64,000 nucleotides of DNA from Megascapheus bottae (taxonomy: Eukaryota > Chordata > Mammalia > Rodentia > Geomyidae). How positions within the stretch are numbered: the first letter of the stretch is position 1; each line of letters starts with the position of its first letter. A program made the translations under genes and the position numbers. The stretch is from the NCBI GenBank assembly GCA_024803745.1, contig JANJXV010000004.1:44942358-45006357 (forward strand), in the 5' to 3' direction. The notes below the pieces were generated by a model that was not told where the DNA came from, ran no database searches, and saw nothing but the letters and a program-made list of their open reading frames with translations. This document shows, piece after piece, positions 22,146-33,339 of this stretch.

Positions 22146-22984
22146 ATAACAAAAATGTGTTGAGGTATTAGAAGAGGTCAATAAAGGCGGTTACAGTTGT
22201 TTGTCATTAGGCAGATAAATGCCTTTTAGTGGCAGGAAAGCTGGTGTGAAGCAGAGACAGAATCGTGGACATTAGAGATATTTTTCAAACAATAAGCTCA
22301 GTGGTAAAAGTCAACCACTGACATCTAAGAGACCCTGCTGGAGAATGCTTTACAATCTCTCTGCCAGACTGTATTCAGTCAACATGTTTCCATTAATATG
22401 CATTGCCTACAGAACTCAGTGTTCTCTGTAGACTAATTCTGGAAGTCCCTAGGGGAAAAAAATTGTGCCCAGTGCCTTCTGAGGAGACTCCATGTTTGAT
22501 ACTTGTCACCATTTGACTTTGGTGTTTACATAGTAGTTTTCCATTGGAAGTCATTGATTTCAAATGTCGGATCAAACAAAAAGATGCTCCGAATCATAAC
22601 TTGCTGCAAATAAATGTAATAATAACACTTAGTGGTATCAATGGCAGCTGTGCTTTAGGAAGAAAATTTGAAGACTTATGGAAAATAAGACCCTTCTGGA
22701 AAAGTTGGATATACATGTTTAGAATAAATGGAAAAGTTGTACCGAATGGCATACCACAGTAATCTCAGCTCTTGGGAGATAGAAACAGGAGACTGTAAGT
22801 GTGAAGCCAGGCCTCATAGAATAAGTTCCCATTTCCAAAACAAACAAACAGCCATCTCAGGGGTAGTATCTTTCTCTAATCTTCCCTCTTCTGCTATCCC
22901 CCAAACCTCCCCAGCCTACCTCATCAAAAGACAATCCCAGTTGGAAACCATTTTTACAGATGTGCTGAAGTAACAATGAAGTCG
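22146..22984. other. Intergenic unique sequence
   Basis: Mostly unrecognised. A weak SINE-like trace (CACAGTAATCTCAGCTCTTG) occurs near 22754. Confidence 0.45.
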
Positions 22985-23310
22985 TTAGGTGAGGCCCTGG
23001 TCCCATGTAACTCGTGTCCTGAGGAAAGGGGGAAATGTGGGGAAAGAGCCAAACCCATGAGTGGGGAAGATGGCATAAAGAGAAAACCAGTGTGCCTGGT
23101 GAACCAGGAGGCAGAGATTGGACTGGAATGATGCCAGGAACCTGCAAAAGGCAAAGAAAGAATTGCCCTCCTCAGGGCAGAGGCCCAGTGTCCGGCTGGC
23201 AACTTAATTTCAGAGCCTGAAACCATGTAGAGCCCTGAGACCATACATATCTGTTGGTCTAAGCTATTCAATTTGTTGTTGTTGTTGTTTTAATAAAGCC
23301 CTAATAAGCT
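22985..23310 (+). mobile_element. Ancient LTR-like remnant, family uncertain
   Basis: GATGCCAGGAACCTGC, a polypurine-rich centre and a TGTTGGTCTAAGCTATTCAA, TTTGTTGTTG, AATAAAGCCC-like end resemble mammalian-wide LTR/MaLR-type consensus text. No internal retroviral region or ORF is present. Confidence 0.35.
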
Positions 23311-23714
23311 AATAATCTCTACCCTTTTATCTTCTGGGTTTCATAGGCCTCCAGCAAAAATGCCTGCCAGGCTTGGGTGTCTGCAGCTTTGGGGCTCAAA
23401 CTCAAGGCCTCACATCCAGGCCTAGCTCAGCGAGTCTCTCCATGTGAAGGCCTCCAGCCTTCTTCCTGGCTCCTTACCTCTTCCAAAGCACTCCTTGGGC
23501 TGATTCAGCTCATTCCCTGTTCTAGTATGCCCTGTGCAAACCTCCAAGACAAGTGCCACACCTGCCTGTGGTGCTCATGGCCAATCCGCCCGGTGGGATG
23601 TAAACAGGCAGCAGTCTCTTTCCGGCTGAGCACACAGATGCTGTGGGAATGGTTCCTTCATGGGACTGCTCTCTTGGAATTCCAGATCATTCCAGATCTT
23701 TTCTTTGGGATGGG

Positions 23715-23885
23715 AGGCGGTCCTTGGATTTGAACTCACTGTCCCTGAGCTTCTTGTTTTGCTCAAACCTAGCACTTTATCACTTGGACCACAGCCCCAC
23801 TTATGGCTTTTGATTTTTTTTATTTTTTGAGAATGAATTAGAGATAGAATCGTCCGGACTTTCCTGCCACCTCCACCTCAGACAC
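23715..23885 (-). mobile_element. Diverged antisense B1-ID SINE
   Basis: GGATTTGAACTCACTGTCCC, CTAGCACTTTATCACTTGGA and the linker-like TTTGATTTTTTTTATTTT are present, followed by CGGACTTTCCTGCC. Confidence 0.6.
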
Positions 23886-24099
23886 TACTGTTCAGTGTGC
23901 TCTGGAAGAAGAATAAGCCATTCTTGAATTGAAGCCTCAAAACCAAGGTGATTGTACCAACAGGGAGAAAGGAAAGAAGGATCTGGAAGAAGTAGATGGT
24001 CTCATTTCACTATCCCTTATTATCAGATCAAAAGAATATATTTAAAAGCACTGAGTGTTAAAAGAATATAAAAAGTTATAAAAGCTCCATTTTTCTAAT

Positions 24100-24330
24100 G
24101 AAAGAACATTTTTCTCTCCACCATCTACAAATTAAAACATTACATCTATTAATATGCTAGTTCATCAACAAATTACCAGCCCATTTTCCACAGTGAAGGA
24201 ATAAAGGGAAAAGTTCACCTAATCAAAGAGGTTAGCTCCTAATTAGGATCAGCCTGCAGAAGTTGCTGGGTGTAATTTTCCACTGCAAATTGTTCTAGGC
24301 TTGACCTTTGCTGGTATGAAGGACATGGCT
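24100..24330. promoter_or_regulatory. Candidate conserved non-coding element
   Basis: No repeat is seen. A palindromic homeodomain site CTAATTAG lies at 24239-24246, TAATCAAAG just before it and a nuclear-receptor-like TGACCTTTG at 24302-24310. Function is inferred from motif density only. Confidence 0.33.
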
Positions 24331-25176
24331 TGAACACACATCTTTCCTTTCCCAGCACGTCCCCAGAAAACCCTAGTGCCTTCTGTACACTATGACCGAG
24401 TCAGCCTTCTCCACTTTCCTGCTATCTCCTCGCCTCTCATGTTAAGGAATCTCTGGAAGAGAAATGAGCACTTATTGCAACCCATAAACAAGCTGAAAAG
24501 TCAAGCCCAGGGGTTGAAGCACATATCCACTACTTACTAGCTGCATGGCTTAGCTGCGTGGATTTTGGTTCCCTGTTGTGTGACCAGATCATCATACCTC
24601 CTTTCTTGGGTGTGAAAGAAGAATCTGGTGTGTTAGCATGAAGCAACCATCAAACTTTATTTCCTCCTGTTCCCAGTGCTGTGTGAAATCTAGTGAGGCT
24701 GGCTCTCCTTTTGCTCTTCACTAAGATGCCCTGAGTAAGTTTCTTGGAAACATGTCACTAATACATGACAAGGAAAAGATGTGACACTTTGACTCCAAGT
24801 GTCCAATTTTGCCATATCATGAAGCCCAGCACACTGACCTTGATGACTTCAGACTCACACACGGCAAGCTCGCACTCAAAAGAACCACAGCATCACGTGC
24901 AGTGACTGCCTACATCTTCCACCCTTTCAGGCTGACCTGACCAGGTGAGTAGAGAGTGAAGGGGAGCGCAGCAAAGGAATCCTGACACTGGAGTCTCTCC
25001 CTGCCTGTGTGCCCACCCTCCCTTGCTGCTGGCAGATAGGCCTCAGCAGCTTCAGAAGAGATTATACAAATATCCTGATCAATGAACTGAATTTATTTCT
25101 GAGGAAACCCCTCCAACAACTCTCTTACTCCAATCCCACCTCTTCCACCCTAATATCCTGTGAGGTCTCATATATG

Positions 25177-25180
<4 letters not shown>

Positions 25181-25215
<35 letters not shown>
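25181..25215 (+). repeat. (TG)n microsatellite
   Basis: About 17 TG units follow CATATATGTCCG. Confidence 0.95.
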
Positions 25216-25216
<1 letters not shown>

Positions 25217-27654
25217 CGCACACACCCATGTATGTGTACTGGCAAACTTATAGTCAAAGATGAGAGCTTTATGTAACCAACAGCATGTGTGTGGACTGCC
25301 TCAGCACACGAATAGAAAACCTGTGGAAAAATTCTGTAAATGTGCTCCAAGCAATCCCGCTTTCCCACTCAGCACTTTGGAAAACTTTAGGACTTTGAAA
25401 ATTTTCCAATGATCCCAGGGATGTCATTGTGACTTTCAGAGAAAGATAGAACACAGGAAGAGGAGAATAATTCAAAGCTGAAACCAATTATGGTCCTATA
25501 TTAATACAAGTGATAGACATTTGGAAAGTCCTATGAGGAAAGAGCTTGAAAAATAGAATTTATAAGATCTTATAGTACTTCAGATTTCCCTTGATTCTAT
25601 TTAGAACTTCTTATTTCTAGTTATCCCAAAAGGCTCCACCTTTAATAGCTGCATATCAGAAAAGAAAATCAATGGAAAAAAATCTCTGAAATTCAGAGAT
25701 CAAAGACTGCAATAGGCTATAAAAGGTAAAGTGTAGAAAGAATTAAAAAATAAACACAAAAAAGTAAATTTTATGGCAGGTGACATGAGGCCTCATCACA
25801 CAAAGCCAATAAAACACACAGTGTAGTTTAAAAGGAAAGTGAAAAAGTTAGCCCTTCTTCTAATATCTTAAATCGTTCAAATTTCAACAACCTTTCTTTT
25901 GTTAAACATGATTCATAAGTTGGGTTTTACACTAGTTTTCATAGGGATTTAGCCAATCCAAACCAATCAAATGAATATTATTTCTTTCAAAAGAATCATT
26001 TCCATAGACTATTCTTATTTCAACAATGTAACTATTTTCACTTGGTTTTGAAACTTCCATTTGAATTTCCTTCTGTACCTGAATTATGTTTCTCCTCTGC
26101 GTTGGCAAACGTCTATTCTTTGGTAAAGAATTTAATTTATTTTTTAAATGGCCAAAAAATGGCATGATCAATGTAGGTGAAAACAGCTTTGGTCAAAAGC
26201 AACATGAGAATGAGATTCCTTAGTGACTGGCTTTGCAATCATAACCCAAAGGAAGTTTATGTTTTATATAGTGGCAGTTTCATCACAATAAAAATTGCCT
26301 TCCCAAGATGGATGGTATACACTTTGCTATAGAAATGTCATTCTCTAATCTTTTTGAACCAAAATCAGTCTTCAGCTTTTGCTATCTGCTGTTCTGGAAG
26401 TTTTAATTAGATGTTTACAACTTGATGATACTATTGACCTTCTCAACTGAGATCAGTAATTTTCTTATTTTCTAGTATTAAAAATGAGTTATCTTGATGC
26501 TCAGAGAACTAATTAGCTAGCAGAAGGGCACTGTGGATTTGCTTAATAATCTGTTTAGTTTACACCACTTTCTGGCATTTAATAGCTGTGAAGTTCAGTG
26601 CTAAGCTGGCCTTACCATGATTCTGATGCTAACAGTTTGTGTAGGTTCACTGGGCCTCCTTTCTTCTCTAATTTTGGAACTCATTAGAAGAGTTTTACTG
26701 ACTTCACAGGTGCATAACTATGAAGGTTTTTCAAGTGCTAAGCTCTGCCATGCCATCACAAGGGCTGAGAAACAAACTTTCTCCACCTGTCATTTATACT
26801 CCCGCTAGTGATTCTAAGCATATGGCTATTTTTCCATAGTTTGAGGAAAGATCAATATTGCTCCTCATGGAAAGACAAAGAGAAAGAACATGGTTGAGAC
26901 ATCTCTTCATCTCCCTGGCGTCCAAAACTACCCTTCGTGGTAGATGTAAGCTAATGAGCTCCTTCCGTGCTTCATGCTGAGACTCGGGCTGAGAGGGGAA
27001 TCTGGCTGAGTGTTTGGGAATACACAGGAGTTACCCAGGCTACTAAGGGTGCCTGACGTTCAGTGGTCAGCTGTCATGATCCCATCTGATATTGGCATCA
27101 GCTAAAACAGGGTATGTGCTTCTTTGGACTCTATCACAGGAGAGTACTCACAGGAGGAGCCTAGAAAACTCCAAGTTAAGAGAAGCAGGGACCAGCCTGC
27201 ACATAGCCTTTGGAAGGCAGCTCTTAAGGGCCTGTGCGTCTCCATCCATTGCTATAACCCGATACTCTTGGAGTTTGAGAGTCAAGATAATTTTTAACTC
27301 TTGGACAGCAAGAAGAATGAATGTCTCCACGCTGACCTACTCTTAATGTGAGTGCTACCTGTTGATTTTTATTTGGTTCATAAAATTTTCTTACCCATGT
27401 CTTATATAAGTTGACCTTGGGTTTGTCCTTGTATTTATTTAATCAAAGCTTTTTGCCTCTGGATTTGGAAAAAAAAAAGGATGCCTTTAGTCATCCCTTG
27501 TCAAAGGTTATTAAATTCCTAGAATGACTTCCTAAAATGGGGAATAAGGACAATTGATTCTTCTCAGTGGCTTCAGGTAAACCACCTGTTCAGGAAGTTA
27601 AAAAATATGGTAGACTCTAAGTTCACTCTCTAAGCTGTCAGTAATAATGCAATG
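25216..27654. other. SINE-poor intergenic stretch
   Basis: About 2.4 kb without a recognisable SINE, unusual here. No splice-flanked coding frame is seen. It may contain conserved non-coding DNA, for example around 26460-26600, which has TTAATAATCTGTTTAGTTTA. Confidence 0.45.
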
Positions 27655-27775
27655 AGGCTGGGGACCAAGACATGAGAAAGGGTATCAATGTATATGAAGT
27701 AATGTACCGGCTATCTGGCAAATACAATGTAACCCTTCTGTTAATTACAATACAAATATATGCAAAAAATGCAAT
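27655..27775 (+). mobile_element. LINE-1 3' UTR terminal fragment
   Basis: GGGGACCAAGACATGAGAAA, GGGTATCAATG and ATCTGGCAAATACAATGTAA, CCCTTCTGTTAATTACAATA match the other L1 3' ends in the window. Confidence 0.85.
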
Positions 27776-29443
27776 GAGGCCCATTGTACTGATAAATTTG
27801 GTACAGCTTTGAAACACAACTGAATCTGCTATGGGAATATGGATTTTTGCCTGACAGTGTTTTCCAATAGAATCATATGACCTATCTTATAGTTGTCCCT
27901 ATAGCAAAGAAAAGAAACAAAGAAAGGAGAAATACTAAGGAGAATTAAAGAGAAATTGCAAAGATCCCACTCACCAGACCTGTATTCCTACATCTTCCTG
28001 TTGCTTTATTTAGAAACAATGATCATTTTGATATCTATATTGTTTACAAAGTTCACTCTTGTGTTTTGTTTTGTTATTCTCAGCCTGGAGAACGTTTTAT
28101 TGAGAGAAATTTGCTTGTAAAGCACCTCTCCTCCCACTGTATCCACACATTAAAAAAGACCCTCTGTTTTCTGACATTTATAAATGTGTCTATAATAAGG
28201 GAATGAAATACAGACTCTCATATTGCTCCTTTTCCTTTGTATTCTCAGATTCTCTCTCCTTTTTCTCCCTGCTCACTTCTTCTGATCTGTAGGGAAGAAG
28301 AAGCATTATACAGGTGTTGGGTTGGGGCAGCAGTGATGAAAATCTCTAACTCCTGAGAGATGCGGGTCAGATTTCTCTGTTTGCTGGCAAAGAAACCCAC
28401 AGATGCAGCCAAAACCACAGAGAAAAGTCCTCTAAAACCCCCTCAGACAGCAATGTTTTCGAGTTAAGCCTGTTCATTTATATTTGGACAACCACCTGTT
28501 GACTTCTACTGGCACTCATCAAGGGCGGATAGATGGCGGGAACTTGGGGCAGAATTAGCCCATTCACAGGGCTTGCTACTCCCCTTTGAAGACGATGCCA
28601 TTGTTTTTCTTTGAGCCTAGTCAAGGCTCATAAGATCAAACCATGAACAACAAAAGGGAAAGTGTTTACTTGGGACAGGGTCTCACTCTCCTCTGGAGAT
28701 TACTGCTGCATTGTCCTAGCATCCTTTTTAATCCAGGAATCGATTAGAGCAGTCTTTACAATGCATTTCCTAGTCCTGAAGTACAGGGGGTGAGAGCCAG
28801 GGAAAGAGGCAAGGCAGAATATCTGAGCCACTTAGAGCCCATGGCTCCTGCAGTAGCCTCATATATCCTACGTCTGCTTCAACTCAAAGGTGGAGGGTAA
28901 GGTGTAGGCATATCAAGCCAGGAGAAAAAGAGCAGAATGCCAAGTATGCTCATTGATATCAAACTTGAATGTGTGAGGGGAAAGGAGATTGCATGCTGTG
29001 GCATTTGGATGCTATCTTTGACAAGATGTTCTAAGCTCTGGACCAGTTCCGCACTTCTCCAGATGACCTGGCCGAGTCATTCCACTGACACTTGAGGGCA
29101 GAAGGACAGCAGGCTCTCAAAGGTCTATTAATTCCAGCTGTGCAAAATGCATATGCAAGAGGATTGTGGTCAAGTCTAGGTCTGTCCAATAACTTCAAGA
29201 GAGAGCAAAAAGTGGTAGAACACTTGTCCTGGGTTCAAACTCCAGTACAGCCAGGGGCAGAGAAATAAAAACAAATGAAGAGATGCCCTGTTAGGAGAGA
29301 TGGGAGAGAGGAGAAAAATCTAAGAAGTCCATCATGTACAGCAAAGCGAAATATTTTGTGTCCCCTATACTCTAGGCCCTATGCAAAACAATGAATGGTA
29401 AACCCATATGAGATCCTCCCCAAATAAAAGCACCCTATGCCAA

Positions 29444-29447
<4 letters not shown>
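27776..29447. other. SINE-poor intergenic stretch
   Basis: About 1.7 kb with no clear repeat apart from an ID-like trace near 29205-29265 (GTGGTAGAACACTTGTCCTG, GGTTCAAACTCC). No gene evidence is seen. Confidence 0.45.
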
Positions 29448-29486
<39 letters not shown>

Positions 29487-29690
29487 CTCAGAGCTTTACT
29501 TGCTCAAGTCTAGTGCTCTGCCATTTGAACTACAGCTCTGTGTCTGATTTGTTCTTCATAGTTTATTGAAGGTGAGAATCTCATGGACTTTTCTGCCTAT
29601 GCTGGCTTTGAACCACAATCTCAGATCTCAGCCTCCTGAGTAGCAAGGATTATAGGCATGAGCCGCAGGTGCCTGGCTCTAAGGCCAATA
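29448..29690 (-). mobile_element. (TG)n plus antisense B1-ID SINE
   Basis: (TG)18 at 29448-29484 abuts the reversed dimer: GAACTCAGAGCTTTACTTGC, CTGGCTTTGAACCACAATCT, CTCCTGAGTAGCAAGGATTA. Confidence 0.85.
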
Positions 29691-30881
29691 TTCTTAATCT
29701 CTGAAAGAGATTCGAAGATAAAATTCAAAACTCTAGCCATTTTCCCAAATACAAGAGTCCAGTGCTTCTCTTTTGGAAACAGTATTTTGGCCACATCAAT
29801 AATCTGAACAGTGGATGCTGTCCTTTATTTACTTGCCAAATGAAGAGTCAGAATAGGGCCAAGGGCAGAGAGGCATAGTGGCAGCTGGGGTGGTGAAGCC
29901 ACTCTCCACACCTTCCCTGTGCATTGTGACCTCTTGTCTCTAGTGAGCCTCCAGACTATCAGCTTCTTCCTGTTATCCATCCCTGCTCTCCATGTCACTC
30001 ACTCCAGAACCATTTCTAACTCTACCTGCTGTGCCATGGGCTCTGCCACCTCTTGGAATCCATTCTCCTTTTCTTTCTTCCACAACTACTCTAGCCAGTA
30101 ACCCAAACTAGACACCCAAAATGGTAGCCACAGGTCTGGGGAGTAGGAGACCAAATCTAATCCAGATGGCTTCTCTGTTCTCTCCACCCCAACATGGTCA
30201 GACTTGGAAGAGAGGTATCTGTGAAGGGCGATGGGAAGGTAAATATTTGGTTCTGTTGGGAGAGAAACAAAGATTCTATATCCCCAATTAAACATACCAT
30301 TGACTACAATTAAACCCAAGGCAAAATTAGAGCAAGCAAAACAAGATCGAGACTTCACCAAAGCCTATGAGAGGCTCAGCTCAATTCCTTGGATTTTTCT
30401 TTACGTTTCTCTGCCACCTAAAAGTGACACTGGTCTTTCCAAGCGTCCAGTGAACTGACAGATGATCTGGGCCATGGAGCCCAGGCCACACAGCCTGTGC
30501 GTGCCTCATGCACAGCAGATGCAGGGTTGGGGTATCTGAGGGAGAAGGAAAGTTGAATACCCAGGGGAAGGGATAATAGCTGATGCCTTGGGGGTAAAGA
30601 CAGTTCTTAGGAGCTCCTTGAGTAAACAGGAGGTGAAGACCCATGGAGCCATTGAAGACCTCTGCACCGAGGGGATTCTGTGATCCTCTCATCCAGGAAA
30701 TGCCATGCTGCCTTGCTCGGTGCCTTCATCCCGTCTTCCAGCGTTTTCTCACTGACTCCAAAGACCAACCTCTCTACTTACACCTTCCTACCTCTCCACT
30801 TACACCATCCCAGATCTTTTGGCTTCCCACACCACTTTGCTCATTCCACTGCTCCGGGAGCACTTTGATTGTGGTGATGAA
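29691..30881. other. Intergenic sequence, possible L2 remnant
   Basis: The 29900-30105 part (CTTCTTCCTGTTATCCATCC, TACCTGCTGTGCCATGGGCT) has L2-like texture. The rest is unrecognised. Confidence 0.4.
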
Positions 30882-30931
30882 TCTCCTCTCCTCTCCTCTC
30901 CTCTCCTCTCCTCTCCTCTCCTCTCCTCTCC
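30882..30931 (+). repeat. (TCTCC)10 microsatellite
   Basis: Ten uninterrupted pentanucleotide units are followed by a T/C-rich run. Confidence 0.95.
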
Positions 30932-30944
30932 TTCTCTTTTTTTC

Positions 30945-31200
30945 CCTTGTGGGTCATGGGGCTTGAACTCAGCCTGGGTGCTAGTCCTGAGCTCTTCAGC
31001 TCAAGGCTACCACCCTATCCCTGGGCCTGGGCACTGTCCCTGAGCTCTTCAGCTCAAGGCTACCACCCTTGAGCCAAGCCCCACTTCCCATTTTCTAGAA
31101 GTTAATTGGCCTTTTGTGCCGGGGCTGGCTTTGAACCTTGATTCTCAGATCTCAGCCTACTGCGTAGCTAGGATTACAGGTGTGAGCCACTGTACCTGGC
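30945..31200 (-). mobile_element. Antisense B1-ID SINE with internal duplication
   Basis: The reversed ID-like half occurs partly twice: CCTGAGCTCTTCAGCTCAAG appears at about 30987 and 31040. It is followed by the reversed B1 head (CGTAGCTAGGATTACAGGTG). Confidence 0.85.
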
Positions 31201-31428
31201 TTCTCTTCTTTTTCTCTTCTCTTCTCTCCTCTCCTCTTCCTCTCCTCTCTTCCTCTACTTCTCCTCCTCTCCTCTCCTGTCCTCTCTTCTTCTTCTCTCC
31301 TCTCCTTTCCTCTCCTCTTCTCTCCTCTCCTCCTTTCTTCTCTTCTTCTCTCCTTTGCTCCTCTTTTCCTCTTCTCTTCTTTACTTCTTTCTCCTTTCCT
31401 CTCCATTTGCTCTCCTTTTTTTGTCTTT
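31201..31428 (+). repeat. Polypyrimidine (CT-rich) tract
   Basis: About 230 nt of CTTCT/TCTCC-type sequence with few purines. The long open frames through it are low-complexity artefacts. Confidence 0.9.
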
Positions 31429-31800
31429 TCTAGATAGTGTCTCAACATATTGTCCAGGCTGACCTCAAACTTGCAATCCTCCATCCTCAGCCACCCAAGT
31501 TCTGGGATCCTTGGCATTCTTTTTATTGTCAAGATGATATATAGAGAGTTTATAGTTACATATGTAAGGCAATGAGGGCATTTCTTGTCAAATAGTGTTA
31601 CCTCTCCCTTGTTTTTTCCCACTTTCCTCCTCCCCCCACCTTCCCCCCCAAAGTTGTAAAGTACATTTCCAACATAGGGTCTAGTGACTATTGCTGTATC
31701 ACTGGTTCACCCCTTTGTCTTCTGTCTCACCATTTTGTTGTTCCCCTCTCCTTCCCCAATTCAGGCCATGACAAAAGCTCATATATCAAACAGGGCCTGA
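31429..31800 (-). mobile_element. Antisense B1-like piece and L1 3' UTR fragment
   Basis: ATTGTCCAGGCTGACCTCAA to CACCCAAGTTCTGGGAT is a reversed Alu/B1 body. From 31513, TTGTCAAGATGATATATAGA, GTTACATATGTAAGG and a C-rich run look like a reversed L1 3' UTR variant. Confidence 0.6.
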
Positions 31801-33335
31801 GTTCTTTTCTCTACTAACTAGCAACTTCTAAACATGTGAAATGCATTTATAAAGTCACAGACCCATAACTTATATGCAGAATGAGTTCAACTTTTTGTTT
31901 TCAAAATACAGCACTTGTATTATAAACTCCTAACCATCTTGACCAATGAGGAAAATGTAATATAACATTTAATTGTTCATATAGGGAAAAAATGGCACTG
32001 ATTTCTAATTACTAGCTTCATGGTTACTGATCTGAAATAGTTAAAGCAGCTCTTAAAGGAACAATGAAGGCAAACGGAGAGTTTGTTTTGCATTCATTGT
32101 TCAGAGCTCTATCAGGGTCACAGGAAAATACTTGTAATGAAAATGTCCACCTATAGGTGGCAGACTTGCACTGCTGGCATTCTGTCCTTGAGTGCCCTTG
32201 CAAACAAACCCCACTGGGGATGGAGCAGAAAGTGAAATTTAAAGAACAAAAAATTTTTAAAAGAATAGGATTCAGAAAAAAATCACACAAATTGAAAGCT
32301 GAAAAACAAGAAACCACACACAAAAATTTCATACAATAGTTAGATTCATCTACAACATGTCTTTGTGGAATTAGATCAAATGCGTTTATTCAGAACCTAT
32401 TTACAGAGTTGCTACAGCACAGCACCCAATCCCTGGGTGGGAATCGGTGGGAAAGGGACATACACCTACCCTGGGACCCATGGGCCTGAGGCCCTGCACC
32501 AGCAAAGCTGAAAGTTCAGCTTACCTCTGGCCAAGTGTTGTCCTGAATTGCAAAGACAGACACAGAAGGGCAAAAGCCCCTAGAGTGAAACAGACTGGAG
32601 CCCAGCTCTTTAGATTCCAACTCCTGCCTCTGCCACAAAAGGCAGAGAGTGACAAAGTGATCTAGGGCTTAAGGGCAGGAGTTAACACATTCTTTGGGGA
32701 TGTCTCACCACAGAGAAATCTCAACAGTCTCTCCAGCCAGAGCCTCTCTGAGTACAAGGACCTTGACTTTCTGAGACTCTGCCCCTTGATCCTCCAGGAG
32801 ATTCGGCCTGATTTTCTAACTTCAGGGCGGGGAGGGAGAAGTAGAGTGAGAATCATGGGAACTTAAGGAAAATAGAAAAGAAATTTAGCTTATTCATTAA
32901 GAAGAAATTTTTCCATCATACTTAAAATTCTTTTGGATATAATAATCTTGTTAAATATGCTTTATTAAAGTAAAATAACTTTACATGAATTTAACCAGTT
33001 TAAATATATATAGGATCAGAAAAGCTGTGTCTTCTTTTATCTATTCCTTGCTCTTCGAAGAATTTCCTTCCTTCTATATTATTTCAATCCTAGCCTTAGG
33101 TGTTCATATGTATGTGGATAAATAAGTATAAGTGTGTGACTTGTGTTACTCCAGCACTCCACGTGGTGTTCAATGTGGTATGATCATGTATGGATGTCCC
33201 ATATGTAAACCTTCTTCCTCTTGTGGATGTTTAGGTTTTATCTGTTTCTCATGAATATAAACAGAAGTTCCAAAGTGAAGTCTTTTTACATATAACTGTG
33301 GAAATGCCCATATACACATCTGAAGCATTAGTCTC
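31801..33335. other. SINE-free intergenic stretch
   Basis: About 1.5 kb without a recognised repeat. It contains the CTCF-like motif at 32150. The open frame on the minus strand at 32024-32332 has no recognisable domain. Confidence 0.45.
32150..32163 (+). promoter_or_regulatory. CTCF-like motif
   Basis: CCTATAGGTGGCAG agrees with 12 of 14 positions of the CTCF core consensus (CCASYAGRKGGCRS) by my count. It lies in a SINE-free block between the two genes. Confidence 0.35.
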
Positions 33336-33339
33336 TAAA

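Noticed and set aside
31116..31622. Long open frames across the CT-rich tract (105 and 156 codons)
   Set aside because: They translate low-complexity Ser/Leu/Pro or Glu/Arg/Lys text from a microsatellite-like tract and SINE sequence. No gene evidence.
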